From positions 1 to 43,613 of the forward strand of contig JBAUWJ010000296.1 in assembly GCA_049583715.1 (NCBI GenBank): 43,613 nt of DNA. Direction: 5' to 3'. Position numbers and translations under genes: made by a program. The notes beneath the pieces were generated by a model. It was not told the DNA's origin. It did no database searches and saw only the letters and a list, made by a program, of their open reading frames with translations. Below, in pieces: positions 8,017-16,774 of the stretch. Source of the stretch: JAANXG01 sp049583715 (lineage in GTDB: Bacteria > Pseudomonadota > Gammaproteobacteria > Arenicellales > JAANXG01). Each line of letters opens with the position of its first letter. Positions within the stretch are counted from its first letter, which is position 1.

Positions 8017-9471
8017 TCAGTTGATTCCACCGATGCACAGGTACTTGATCTCCAGGAACTCGTCGATGCCGTACTTCGAGCCTTCGCGGCCGATACCCGA
8101 CTCCTTGACGCCGCCGAAGGGCCCGACCTCGTTCGAGAATATTCCCTCGTTGATGGCCACGATGCCATATTCCAGCGCCTCCGCCACGCGCCACGTGCGG
8201 GCGTTGTCGCGCGTGAAGAAATACGAAGCCAGGCCGTAGGGGGTGTCGTTGGCGATGCCCACGGCTTCTTCCTCCGTTCGGAACGACAGCAGGGGAGCGA
8301 CGGGCCCGAAGGTTTCCTCTCCGTTGAGCACCATCTCCCGAGTGACGTCACGCAGCACCGTCGGCTGGTAGAAGGTCCGGCCCAGGTCGTGGCGGGCGCC
8401 GCCGACCATGACGCTCGCGCCTTTCTCCAGGGCGTCGTGCACGTGATTCTCCACCTTGGCCAGCGCGGCGTCGTTGATCAAAGGACCTTGTTGCACGCCG
8501 TCCTCGGTGCCCGGCCCAACCCTGAGCTTGCCGACGGCCCGGGTCAGCCGCTCGGCGAAGACATCGTAGATTCCTTCCTGCACCAGGATCCGGTTCGCGC
8601 AGACGCAGGTCTGGCCCATGTTTCGGAACTTGGACGCCATGGCACCCGCCACGGCGGCGTCCAGGTCCGCGTCGTCGAACACGATAAAGGGTGCGTTTCC
8701 GCCGAGCTCGAGGGAGACTTTCTTGACCGTGGAAGCCGACTGCTCCATCAACAGCTTTCCGACTTCCGTCGAGCCCGTGAAGCTGACCTTCCTGACCAGG
8801 GGACTGCCGGTCAACTCCCGGCCGATGATCTCGGGCTCGCCGGTGATGACGTTCAACACACCCGCCGGCACGCCCGCGCGTTCGGCGAGCTCCGCCAGGG
8901 CGAAAGCCGTGAGCGGCGTGTCCTCCGCGGGCTTGACCACTGTCGTGCAGCCGACGGCCAGCGCGGGCGCGCACTTGCGCGTGATCATGGCCGCCGGAAA
9001 GTTCCAGGGCGTGATGGCCGCCACGACTCCGACGGGCTGCTTCAGCACCACGATCCGTTTTCCGGGCATCGGATGGGGCATGGTGTCGCCGTAGACCCGC
9101 TTGGCCTCTTCGGCGAACCACTCGACGAAGGCAGCGGCGTAGGCGATCTCCCCGCGCGACTCGGTCAGCGGCTTGCCCTGCTCGGCGGTCAGGATCTGCG
9201 CCAGGTCTTCCTGACTGTCCATCATCAGCTCGAACCAGCGCCTCATGATGACCGAGCGCTGCTTTGCCGTGAGGGCTCGCCATTCGCCCCAGGCGGCGTT
9301 TGCCGCGTCAATGGCGCGGCGGGTCTCGGCGACACCGCAGTCGGGGACCCGCGCGATGAGCTCCCCCGTGGCCGGGTTGCCGACGTCGAAAGCCCGCCCG
9401 TCGTCCGCGCCGACCCATTTGCCGTCGATGTAGCAGGAATCTCGAAGTAGGGATGAATCTTTCAGATGCAT
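8017..9471 (-). CDS. gabD: NAD(P)-dependent succinate-semialdehyde dehydrogenase
   Basis: Oxidises succinate semialdehyde to succinate, as in the GABA shunt. The protein is 484 residues, the normal length. The nucleotide-binding and active-site motifs are intact: TPWNFP near 154-158, FTGSTEVGK near 231-239, E255 in SLELGGNAPF, and catalytic C289 in GQTCVCANR. The CVC pair (C289, C291) corresponds to the residues forming a redox switch in some family members. The C-terminal GVKESGIGREGSKYGIDEFLE is typical of GabD. Family neighbours (glutarate semialdehyde dehydrogenase) cannot be excluded. No GABA aminotransferase is adjacent. Confidence 0.92.
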   Translation of the reverse strand: MHLKDSSLLRDSCYIDGKWVGADDGRAFDVGNPATGELIARVPDCGVAETRRAIDAANAAWGEWRALTAKQRSVIMRRWFELMMDSQEDLAQILTAEQGKPLTESRGEIAYAAAFVEWFAEEAKRVYGDTMPHPMPGKRIVVLKQPVGVVAAITPWNFPAAMITRKCAPALAVGCTTVVKPAEDTPLTAFALAELAERAGVPAGVLNVITGEPEIIGRELTGSPLVRKVSFTGSTEVGKLLMEQSASTVKKVSLELGGNAPFIVFDDADLDAAVAGAMASKFRNMGQTCVCANRILVQEGIYDVFAERLTRAVGKLRVGPGTEDGVQQGPLINDAALAKVENHVHDALEKGASVMVGGARHDLGRTFYQPTVLRDVTREMVLNGEETFGPVAPLLSFRTEEEAVGIANDTPYGLASYFFTRDNARTWRVAEALEYGIVAINEGIFSNEVGPFGGVKESGIGREGSKYGIDEFLEIKYLCIGGIN

Positions 9472-9513
9472 ATGAGATGCGCCTTGTGTCCGACTGCTGT
9501 GAATGATCGCTCG

Positions 9514-9519
9514 ACTATA
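9514..9519 (-). promoter_or_regulatory. Putative -10 element for gabD
   Basis: On the minus strand this reads TATAGT, five of six consensus bases, 43 nt before the gabD ATG and downstream of the pseudokinase stop. The -35 region is not recognisable. Confidence 0.33.
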
Positions 9520-9574
9520 CCAAGCATTTGGGGTCGGCCCGCGCCCGGCTCAATCGCCGCCCACCGGCGATGGC

Positions 9575-12214
9575 CTATTGGACGCCGAGCGTCCGCAGGT
9601 TCTTCTGCGCGATGCGGTCGCCCTGTGCCGCCGCGCGGCGGAACCACATGATGGCGTCGTCGCGGCTCTGCGCGACCCCCTGGCCGTTGGCATACATCAC
9701 GCCCAGGTTGGTCTGAGCGCCCGCGTAACCTTGTTTTGCAGCGAGTGTGTACAAGCGTACGGCTTCGGCGTGGTTCTCTGCAAGCACGATGCCGTCACCG
9801 TACAGCGAAGCGAGATCGGCCTCGGCCCACGCCGCGCCCCCGGCAACCGCTTTCCGTATCCCGGGCAGGGCCTCGCGGATCAGGCTCTCGGCCAGGTTCA
9901 CGTCCTGTTTCACGCCGCGCCCATGGTAGTACATCATCGCCACACGCATCTTGGCGCGGGGCTCGCCTTTTTCGGCCAGGGGATTCAACAGGCCGAATGC
10001 CGTGTCGTAATCACCGCCGTAGTAGGCGGCGACTCCCTGCTCGAGCTGCTGCGTCTCGGCGGGCGCCAGGGCTTCGCCGGTCGTCGCCACCTGGTTGCGC
10101 GCCGCGACCTCGGGGCGGGTCTCTTCCCGCTGGCGCTGCATTTCCTCCTGCTTGACGACCGCGCGGCGCGTGTCGAGCTGTTTGCGCAGCAACGGGATCG
10201 TGTCGTTGTCCGGAAGCACGGCGGCGGCGGCGTTCAGGAGACCGTCGGCCTTGTCGAGCTCATCCTTGGCGAGGGCGTCGGACGCCTGATCGAGATACTC
10301 GTTGCCGATCTGCTGCACACCGGCCAGCGCTTTCGGATCATCCGGCTCCAGCCGCAGCACGTTGTGGAAATACTCGAGAGCGTTGTCGCCGGGCGGCTGT
10401 GTCAACCGACCGGCCTGCAGCGCCGAGTCCGCCTGCGCCAGCAGCTTGCGCACCTGTTCCCGGCGTTCCCGCTCCGCCTTCTGCCTGGCCTCATCGCGCT
10501 TCTCCTGCTCCTTCCGGGCGAGCTCCTCCTGGTGGGCCTTCTCACTGGCGTACTGCTCGATCTTCTGCCTGAGGGCGCGGCCCTGGCTGCTCTGCTCACG
10601 GACTTCCCCGGCCTGGTCGAGCAGCCGGTTGGCTTTCTCCATGTCCTTCCCGGCAAAGGCGGATTCCGCGGCTTTGACGAGCTGGTTCTGTATCGCGGCG
10701 ATGCCGAGCTTGGCGTCGGCCTGACCGGGATCCAATGCCAGCACCGCCCGATAGTCGGCGAGGGCGTTGTCGTCGGCCGGCGACAGCAGGTGCCCCTGTT
10801 TCATGTGCCGGGCTGCCGCGGCCAGTGCCTTTTCGACCTGTGCCGTTGTGCGCTCGAGGCTGCGGTAGTGGGCGGCGCGGGCATTGTCCCCCTTGCGCCC
10901 GAAGCTGACTTTGTCCGGGAGCTCGGGTACGGCGGACGCCTCGGCACCGGACGAGGTGGGCGGAACCGCCGGCGAGCCGCCGGTGGGCGTGTCGGGGGAG
11001 GGGGCGTGCCCGTGGAGCAGGAACACCGTCAACAGCGAGGCGCCGGCCAGAATCAACACGGCGGGCCAACCCCAGCCGGTGTTCAGGCTCTTCAGCTTCT
11101 TCTTTGCCGGATAGGCGTCGCGTGCCGTCCGTGGTGGCTGCTGCGCGGGCGGCTCGAGCGGCGGCGGGAGGGGCGCAGGTGCCCTGCGCCTGCTGTGGTC
11201 GCGGTACCCGCCGGACTGTCCAGGCATCGCCTTCCGGACACGGGTCTCACGTTCCGCCGGGAGGGTGGCTTTCGGCGCTCGCGGAACCTGCGCCGGTGGA
11301 GAGGGTGCGGGGCGCGCCGCGGGATGCTCCTCGCTCAAAGGCCCGAGCACCGCGCTGGAGGACTCCGGTCTGTCCGCCGCCATGGGCTCGAGCATCCAGT
11401 CGATGGCGCTCAGCAGGGCCGCACTGTAATCACCGCCGCCGAGCTCCATCGCCGGAACCAGGGGGTCTTCCTTGTCCTGCGCGATGTCCGTGACCCGCCG
11501 GGTGGCATCCACCGGAACGACTCCGGAAAGGCACCGGTACATGGTGGCACCGAGCGCGTAGAGATCCGACCAGGGGCCCAGCACGCCATCGCTCTGGTAT
11601 TGCTCCACGGGGCTGTAGCCAGGGGCCACCCGGCTCTCGACGTGCTGCTCGCTGTCGTCCCGAGGCGCCGTGATCGGGCTTCCGAACCCTATCAACACCG
11701 GTGGGCCGACGTCCCGCAGGTATATGTTGGCGGGATGGATGTCGCGGTGCAGGAGATCGGCGGAATGAGCGACCCTGAGCCCCTTCAGCAGCGGCACCAG
11801 GAGCTTGCGTATCTCGTCCTCCGCCAGCGGCGTGTCCCCGGCGGCGAGGCGCTCCCTGAGGGTCTGTCCCGGCTCGTAGTCGAGCACCATGTACGCGGTG
11901 GCGTTCGTCTCCGTGTACTCGTAAACCCGGCAGACATAGGGATCATTGATCTGGGCCAGGATCCGGGCCTCGCGCAGGAACTGCGTGAGGCCCTGCTCGA
12001 ACTCGTCGGCAAGGCCCTCCAGGGGCATGGCGTGGATTCCGGACCAGTGGCGCGTCGCGAGGACGGACGGCAGATACTCCTGGATCAGGACGTCCCGGTC
12101 GCGATCCAGCTCTGTTGCCCGGTAGATGAAGCCGGAATTGGTCGTCCAAAGGGTCTCCCTGATCTCGTAATCGTCGATCCGGGTACCCGCTTGAAGCGAC
12201 GTGGGATGGCTCAT
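9575..12214 (-). CDS. Membrane-anchored protein kinase-like protein (predicted pseudokinase) with Sel1 repeats
   Basis: 879 residues. Residues about 14-290 form a Hanks-type Ser/Thr kinase domain of the gammaproteobacterial subfamily normally written VAIKEYLP...HRDIKPxNI...LDFGAAR. Here the VAIK lysine is Q45 (VLIQEYLP), the HRDIKP lysine is H160 (HRDIHPANI), and the DFG aspartate is G176 (LIGFGSP). The HRD aspartate D158, N163 and GYSPVEQY are kept. A proline-rich linker leads to one transmembrane helix (about 384-401), then coiled, TPR-like repeats with a charged K/E/R-rich stretch, and three C-terminal Sel1 repeats. MSHPTSLQAG (ATG at 12214) was chosen as start. The kinase domain would be cytoplasmic and the repeats periplasmic. 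Probably catalytically dead; a signalling or scaffold role is inferred. Confidence 0.9.
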   Translation of the reverse strand: MSHPTSLQAGTRIDDYEIRETLWTTNSGFIYRATELDRDRDVLIQEYLPSVLATRHWSGIHAMPLEGLADEFEQGLTQFLREARILAQINDPYVCRVYEYTETNATAYMVLDYEPGQTLRERLAAGDTPLAEDEIRKLLVPLLKGLRVAHSADLLHRDIHPANIYLRDVGPPVLIGFGSPITAPRDDSEQHVESRVAPGYSPVEQYQSDGVLGPWSDLYALGATMYRCLSGVVPVDATRRVTDIAQDKEDPLVPAMELGGGDYSAALLSAIDWMLEPMAADRPESSSAVLGPLSEEHPAARPAPSPPAQVPRAPKATLPAERETRVRKAMPGQSGGYRDHSRRRAPAPLPPPLEPPAQQPPRTARDAYPAKKKLKSLNTGWGWPAVLILAGASLLTVFLLHGHAPSPDTPTGGSPAVPPTSSGAEASAVPELPDKVSFGRKGDNARAAHYRSLERTTAQVEKALAAAARHMKQGHLLSPADDNALADYRAVLALDPGQADAKLGIAAIQNQLVKAAESAFAGKDMEKANRLLDQAGEVREQSSQGRALRQKIEQYASEKAHQEELARKEQEKRDEARQKAERERREQVRKLLAQADSALQAGRLTQPPGDNALEYFHNVLRLEPDDPKALAGVQQIGNEYLDQASDALAKDELDKADGLLNAAAAVLPDNDTIPLLRKQLDTRRAVVKQEEMQRQREETRPEVAARNQVATTGEALAPAETQQLEQGVAAYYGGDYDTAFGLLNPLAEKGEPRAKMRVAMMYYHGRGVKQDVNLAESLIREALPGIRKAVAGGAAWAEADLASLYGDGIVLAENHAEAVRLYTLAAKQGYAGAQTNLGVMYANGQGVAQSRDDAIMWFRRAAAQGDRIAQKNLRTLGVQ

Positions 12215-12373
12215 AATACGGCAGTAATCCGAAGAGCAGTCTTTCGAAAATGCTGAGCGGCGCCCCCTCCCTGGGTCCGCGGCCGGTTTTCGTCCCCGGT
12301 TTGTCCTATTCTGCAACGCCCTTGACATGCGGTCCAGCAAGGCACCGCGGTTCATAGACCTATTCTCTTAGAC

Positions 12374-13654
12374 CTATTGAGCGTCGGAATCCAGTATCTG
12401 CGACACCAGCACGTCGCCGCTGCCCGCCGACAGGGTCCATCCCAGCGTGCCATGCCCCGTGTTCAGCCACAGATTACGGTAGTTGGACCGGCCGATGAAG
12501 GGTACGTTCGACGGCGTGGCCGGGCGAAGATCGGTCCAGAAGCGCGAACGGGCGAAGTCACCGGCGCCGGGAAACAGCGCCTTCACCCGCTCCACGATCG
12601 CCCGGCAGCGTTGGTAGTCGATGTCTCGACGGTAGCCGGCGAGCTCACCGATGCCGGCCACGCGCAGGTGGTCGCCGAGATGGCTGTAGACCAGCTTGTT
12701 GCGGTCGTCGATCAACGCCGTCGTCGGTGCGACGCCGGCCTCGTTCGTCGGGATGGAAACGGAGTAGCCCTTGACTGGATACAGGTTCAGCGCAATTCCG
12801 TAGCGGCGCAGAAACGCGGCCGAATCCACGCCCAGGCACACCGCCACGTGGCGTGCCCGGACCTGCGAATAGCCTTCGGCGGAGCGTATCTCCACACCTC
12901 GCACCCGGTCGCCGCCATCCATCAACAGAGCTGTCGCCCAGGTATCGTAGAAGAACGCCACGCCGCGTGCGCCGCAGGCGCGGGCGAGCTGCTGCGTGAA
13001 GCGGCGCGCGTCGCCGCTTTCGTCCTCCGGCGTGTAGACCGCGCCCGCCAACCGATGCGCATGCTCCCCGAACGCGGGCTCGATCTCGGCGATGCGGGCC
13101 GCGTCGATCACTTCCACGGTGCAGCCGGCGCGTTGGATCAGGTCCGCCGCATGGCGCACGCTGTCGAGCTCCCTGCGGCTTCGATAGAAGCGAATGATGC
13201 CGCGGCGCCGGTGGGCGAAGTCGATCCTCTCGGCGTCCAGGATGTCCCCCAGCCTGCGCCGGCTGTGCAATGCCAGCTCCACGATCCGGGCGAGATTCCG
13301 CTCGCTCGCGGAGGTCCGGCACTGACCGAGGAAGCCGGCGATCCAGCGCCATTGGTGCCGGTCCAGGCGCGGCCGGAATACCAGTGGCGACCCGGCGCTG
13401 AACAGCCACTTGAGCACTTTCAACGGCATTCTCGGGTTGGCCCACGGCTCGGCATAACTGATGGAGAGCTGGCCGCCGTTGGCGAAGCTGGTCTGGAGCG
13501 CCGCATCCGGATGCCGGTCCACCACCGCCACCGAAAGACCGGCGCGGGAGGCCCAATACGCCGTAGCGACGCCCACCACGCCCGCGCCCAGCACGGCCAG
13601 GTCGTAGGTTCGTGTATCTCTTTCGTGTGACAGGACGGCGGAGCCGGAAGGCAT
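12374..13654 (-). CDS. dadA: D-amino acid dehydrogenase-like FAD oxidoreductase
   Basis: Flavoprotein of about 426 residues related to DadA, which oxidatively deaminates D-amino acids at the inner membrane. The N-terminal Rossmann motif LGAGVVGVATAYWASRAG binds FAD and is followed by an acidic strand end (VVDRHPDAA). Family features are TSFANGGQLSISYAEPWANP, the central NLYPVKGYSVS, and the C-terminal NTGHGTLGWTLSAGSGD. Start choice among several Met codons is uncertain; MPSGSAVLSHERD is used. It lies 159 nt upstream of the pseudokinase gene on the same strand. No alanine racemase is nearby. Another D-amino-acid or glycine oxidase specificity is possible. Confidence 0.88.
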   Translation of the reverse strand: MPSGSAVLSHERDTRTYDLAVLGAGVVGVATAYWASRAGLSVAVVDRHPDAALQTSFANGGQLSISYAEPWANPRMPLKVLKWLFSAGSPLVFRPRLDRHQWRWIAGFLGQCRTSASERNLARIVELALHSRRRLGDILDAERIDFAHRRRGIIRFYRSRRELDSVRHAADLIQRAGCTVEVIDAARIAEIEPAFGEHAHRLAGAVYTPEDESGDARRFTQQLARACGARGVAFFYDTWATALLMDGGDRVRGVEIRSAEGYSQVRARHVAVCLGVDSAAFLRRYGIALNLYPVKGYSVSIPTNEAGVAPTTALIDDRNKLVYSHLGDHLRVAGIGELAGYRRDIDYQRCRAIVERVKALFPGAGDFARSRFWTDLRPATPSNVPFIGRSNYRNLWLNTGHGTLGWTLSAGSGDVLVSQILDSDAQ

Positions 13655-14050
13655 GGATCCGCCTATTCTACCGTCGCCATCAGGCTCGCGAGCGAATGCC
13701 GGAACCGATCGCGCGGGCACCCAGCGCAATCGAGGCGCCCCCGGTCAGCCGGCATGAGCGACTTGAATCATCGCGAAGGCGATGCCGCGCGGCACCGGCC
13801 GGGGACGGTCAACCGGACACCGCTTGACAAGCGGTGCCGGCTCCAAAATCGAAGGCCGTTAAGCTTCCATTCATAGTGCCGTGATTGACTGCGCACGCCA
13901 ATTGACATAGTTTACGCGCCAGTGGCATGAAAAGGGCCGGTGATGAAAAGAGATCGCGTGACCGGAAGCGACACCAAGAGAAATTCAAAGGTCTCGCCAG
14001 TCATTGAGAGACGTCTCTTTATACTTCAAGAACAAGCGAGGGGACATTAC
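13655..14050. other. Intergenic region upstream of the PAP2 gene
   Basis: No convincing gene. Contains the palindrome ACCGCTT-gac-AAGCGGT (13819-13835) and a sigma70-like promoter described separately. A 40-codon reading frame from 13754 is open but has no ribosome site or recognisable character. Base composition becomes more AT-rich from about 13850 to the start of the PAP2 gene. Confidence 0.5.
13885..13913 (+). promoter_or_regulatory. Putative sigma70 promoter for the PAP2 gene
   Basis: TTGACT (13885-13890) and TAGTTT (13908-13913) are separated by 17 bp in an AT-rich stretch. The first codon lies about 140 nt downstream, leaving a long leader. A second TTGACA at 13902-13907 lacks a good -10. 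Confidence 0.35.
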
Positions 14051-14896
14051 ATGTTGAATGGGACCAGGCACAGCGTATCGAGATATTTGCTGCTGTTGTT
14101 GCTTCTGACCGTCAGTTCTCTTCAATACAAGGCGTTTGCAGCGGACAGTGACACGATGAGCGCCGAGTCGGCCACCCAGCCGAAGATGCATATGCACATC
14201 AAGGATACGATCGTCAGGGACTACAAGAGCTTCTATACCAAGCATCGCCTGATACGGCTGGGGCTGGGCTTCGCGGCGGGCGGCATCGTGGCGAACACCG
14301 ATCTCGACACCGAGATCAACGACCACTTCCAGAGCGATATCCGCAGCTCGACCACGGACGACATCTCCAAGACCGCCAAGAAATTCGGAAACGGCTACTA
14401 CATGCTCCCGGTGACTTTCCTGGCGGCCGGGTTGTGCTACGTGGACTGCCAGTCACCCGTCGGAAAGTGGGGTTGGCGTGCGTCACGGGCATATCTCGTG
14501 GGCGCGCCTCCCATGCTGTTGATGCAGTTCACGACCGGCGGCTCGCGACCCGGAGAAACCAGCCACGACTCGGAATGGCGACCGTTCAACGACACGAACG
14601 GCGTGAGCGGCCACGCCTTCGTGGGCTCGATTCCGTTCATCACGATCGCGCGAATGAACGAGGACAAGCCTGTCCTGAAGTACCTCATGTATATCGCCTC
14701 GACAGCCACGGCCTGGTCGAGGGTCAACGACAATGCTCATTACTTCTCCCAGGCCGCCCTCGGCTGGTACATGGGCTGGGAATCGGTGGATGCGGTCTTT
14801 GACTCGGACGAAAGCGCCAACGAGGACAAGAAGGTGACCGTGACGCCTATCGTCGGCAACAACGCCTATGCCCTCGTGATCAGGGCGAAGTGGTAG
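14051..14896 (+). CDS. PAP2-superfamily phosphatase, exported
   Basis: Predicted periplasmic or outer-membrane phosphatidic-acid-phosphatase-type 2 protein of 281 residues. The start MLNGTRHSVSRY is supported by AGGGG 7 nt upstream and gives a signal peptide ending around KAFA (residue 30). PAP2 motifs are GGSRPGE near 163-169 (motif 1), SGHAF at 186-190 (motif 2, proton donor H188), and S223-R224 with H230 in SRVNDNAHYFSQ (motif 3, nucleophilic histidine). The usual motif 3 aspartate is glutamine, Q234. Substrate could be undecaprenyl pyrophosphate, lipid A or another phospholipid; none can be assigned. Codon and base use is more AT-rich than its neighbours. Confidence 0.85.
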   Translation: MLNGTRHSVSRYLLLLLLLTVSSLQYKAFAADSDTMSAESATQPKMHMHIKDTIVRDYKSFYTKHRLIRLGLGFAAGGIVANTDLDTEINDHFQSDIRSSTTDDISKTAKKFGNGYYMLPVTFLAAGLCYVDCQSPVGKWGWRASRAYLVGAPPMLLMQFTTGGSRPGETSHDSEWRPFNDTNGVSGHAFVGSIPFITIARMNEDKPVLKYLMYIASTATAWSRVNDNAHYFSQAALGWYMGWESVDAVFDSDESANEDKKVTVTPIVGNNAYALVIRAKW

Positions 14897-14957
14897 CGGG
14901 CCGGGGGATCTCAGCGGATCGATCGGTGGCGGGCGCATCGTCCGGGCGCCGACATCG

Positions 14958-15890
14958 TCAGGCTCCCGCGTCTTCCGGACGGCCGTTGAGGTAGGGCATC
15001 AGCGCCCCGTACACGGCCAGCAGGGTCGGTGTCGGGACACCGTGGCGGGCTCCGAGCCGCACCGCGTGCCCGTACTGCGCATCGAGCTCCATCCTCTTGC
15101 CGGCGACCAGATCCTGATACAACGATGAGTAGTTGTTCGGCGAGAGGGATTCAAGGAGGCTGACACAGGACTCCATCGCATTCCCGCCGAGGTCGACGCC
15201 TTCGGGCGGTGCCAGCGCGAGCATCTCCTCGACTTGACGCCGCCACAGCCCGTGGGTCTCCGGGACATCCCTGATGAACTTCACCGGCAGGCGGGTGACC
15301 GCGGTGGTTCCCGACAGCGGAACCAGGAACACGTACTTGCGCCACAGCGTCGTGCGGATCGACGCATCGGCCTCGACGTCGATGCCCGCCCCGCGGCAAA
15401 CGTCGACTATCGCATCCACGCGTGCCGAAAGCCCTCCCGCCATCTCGCCCAGAACGATTCGCCCGAGCTGGTGGTGGGCGATGACGCCCGGGGATTCGAT
15501 ATTGGAGAAGATGTAGGCGACGCCGCCGAGCACGCGGTCAGCCCCGACAATGGCGGCGATTTTCTCCTCGTTGTCGACGCCGTTCTGCACGGACAGCACG
15601 GCGGTTTGCGGCCCGACCACCGGCCGAAGCTGCCGCGCCGTGCTTTCAGTGTCGAATGACTTCACGCAGAAGAGAACGAGGTCGGCTGCCGGGTGGTCCT
15701 CCAGCGACTCGACCGCGCGGGCCCGGACGTTCCATTGCCCGTCGACCTTCGAGTGGATGGTCAGACCATTTTCCTGGATCGCCTTCAAGTGCGCGCCTCG
15801 CGCGAGGAACGTCACGTCTTCCCCGGACCTGGCCAGCCGGGCGCCGAAATAGCCGCCGATCCCCCCGCTGCCCGCCACGACTATGCGCAT
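14958..15890 (-). CDS. panE: 2-Dehydropantoate 2-reductase family (PanE/ApbA)
   Basis: NADPH-dependent ketopantoate reductase of 310 residues, which would give pantoate for coenzyme A synthesis. The N-terminal GSGGIGGYFGARLA is the Rossmann glycine loop. FCVKSFDTE and VLSVQNGVDNEE follow the family order. A lysine in LWRKYVFLVPLSGTTAV aligns with the catalytic lysine region, and the C-terminal helical domain contains SSLYQDLVAGKRMELD, with the substrate-binding serines and late glutamate expected. Many organisms carry several PanE-like paralogues acting on other 2-oxoacids, so the reaction is probable rather than certain. It diverges from the SDR gene across 124 bp. Confidence 0.85.
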   Translation of the reverse strand: MRIVVAGSGGIGGYFGARLARSGEDVTFLARGAHLKAIQENGLTIHSKVDGQWNVRARAVESLEDHPAADLVLFCVKSFDTESTARQLRPVVGPQTAVLSVQNGVDNEEKIAAIVGADRVLGGVAYIFSNIESPGVIAHHQLGRIVLGEMAGGLSARVDAIVDVCRGAGIDVEADASIRTTLWRKYVFLVPLSGTTAVTRLPVKFIRDVPETHGLWRRQVEEMLALAPPEGVDLGGNAMESCVSLLESLSPNNYSSLYQDLVAGKRMELDAQYGHAVRLGARHGVPTPTLLAVYGALMPYLNGRPEDAGA

Positions 15891-16014
15891 GTGCCCCCCC
15901 TAAAACCGTTACAATAGAAGATCGAATCGAATTGACTCACCGTCGACGAGCACACTACTCCTCGCACGCAGCCATCATCAATAGCCGACCCGGCAGAAGA
16001 CTCATTCCAACCCC

Positions 16015-16761
16015 ATGAACAAGATCCTGATCGTCACCGGTGCCGGCCGCGGCATCGGTGCCGCCACGGCCCGTCTTGCGGCTCAAAGCGGCTACGCCGT
16101 TTGCGTCAACTACCTGCGCAACGAAGCGGCGGCCAGCACCGTGGTGGGCGAGATCGCCGCCGCCGGTGGACGCGCCATTGCGGTGCCCGCGGACGTTTCC
16201 CGCGAGGACGAGGTGGTCCGGTTGTTCGAACAGGTCGACGACAGCCTCGGCCCGGTCACGGCCCTGGTCAACAATGCCGGCATCCTCGAGCGACAGACAC
16301 GTGTGGAGAATATGGACGCGGGGCGTCTTGGCCGCGTGTTTGCGGTCAACGTTTTCGGAAGCTTCCTCTGCGCCCGGGAGGCAGTGCGGCGCATGTCCAC
16401 GCGGCACGGCGGTGAGGGCGGCGCAATCGTCAACGTCTCGTCCGCCGCATCGCGCCTTGGCTCTCCCAACGAATACGTGGACTACGCCGCCGCCAAGGGC
16501 GCCGTGGACACCTTTACGATCGGCCTGGCCAAAGAAGTGGCTGCGGAGGGCATCAGGGTCAATGCGGTACGGCCCGGCATCATCTACACCGAGATTCATG
16601 CCAGCGGGGGGGACCCCGGTCGCGTGGACCGGGTCAAGACGGGGGTTCCCATGCAGCGCGGAGGGCAGCCGGAGGAGGTCGCCAGGGCCATCCTGTGGCT
16701 GCTCTCTGACGACGCGTCCTACACCACCGGCGCCTTCGTCGACATTGCCGGCGGGCGCTGA
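16015..16761 (+). CDS. Short-chain dehydrogenase/reductase (SDR)
   Basis: Classical NAD(P)-dependent SDR of 248 residues. The TGAGRGIG glycine motif is at 8-15, NNAG at 86-89, the catalytic serine is S143 in NVSSAAS, and Y157 with K161 form the YxxxK pair. PGIIYTEIH and the C-terminal YTTGAFVDIAGGR are typical of the FabG/glucose-dehydrogenase-like group; it most resembles YgfF-type proteins. Substrate is unknown. The acetyltransferase gene starts 13 nt after the stop with AAGGAG in the gap, so they are probably co-transcribed. Confidence 0.93.
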   Translation: MNKILIVTGAGRGIGAATARLAAQSGYAVCVNYLRNEAAASTVVGEIAAAGGRAIAVPADVSREDEVVRLFEQVDDSLGPVTALVNNAGILERQTRVENMDAGRLGRVFAVNVFGSFLCAREAVRRMSTRHGGEGGAIVNVSSAASRLGSPNEYVDYAAAKGAVDTFTIGLAKEVAAEGIRVNAVRPGIIYTEIHASGGDPGRVDRVKTGVPMQRGGQPEEVARAILWLLSDDASYTTGAFVDIAGGR

Positions 16762-16774
16762 AGGAGCTTGCGGC

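Noticed and set aside
12355..12378. Two tandem copies of tagacctatt at the dadA 3' end
   Set aside because: Only two copies of ten bases, 14 nt apart, and overlapping the dadA stop; no reason to call a functional repeat.
13754..13876. 40-codon frame (MSDLNHREGDAARH...)
   Set aside because: No ribosome-binding site, no hydrophobic or conserved pattern, and it lies across a palindrome.
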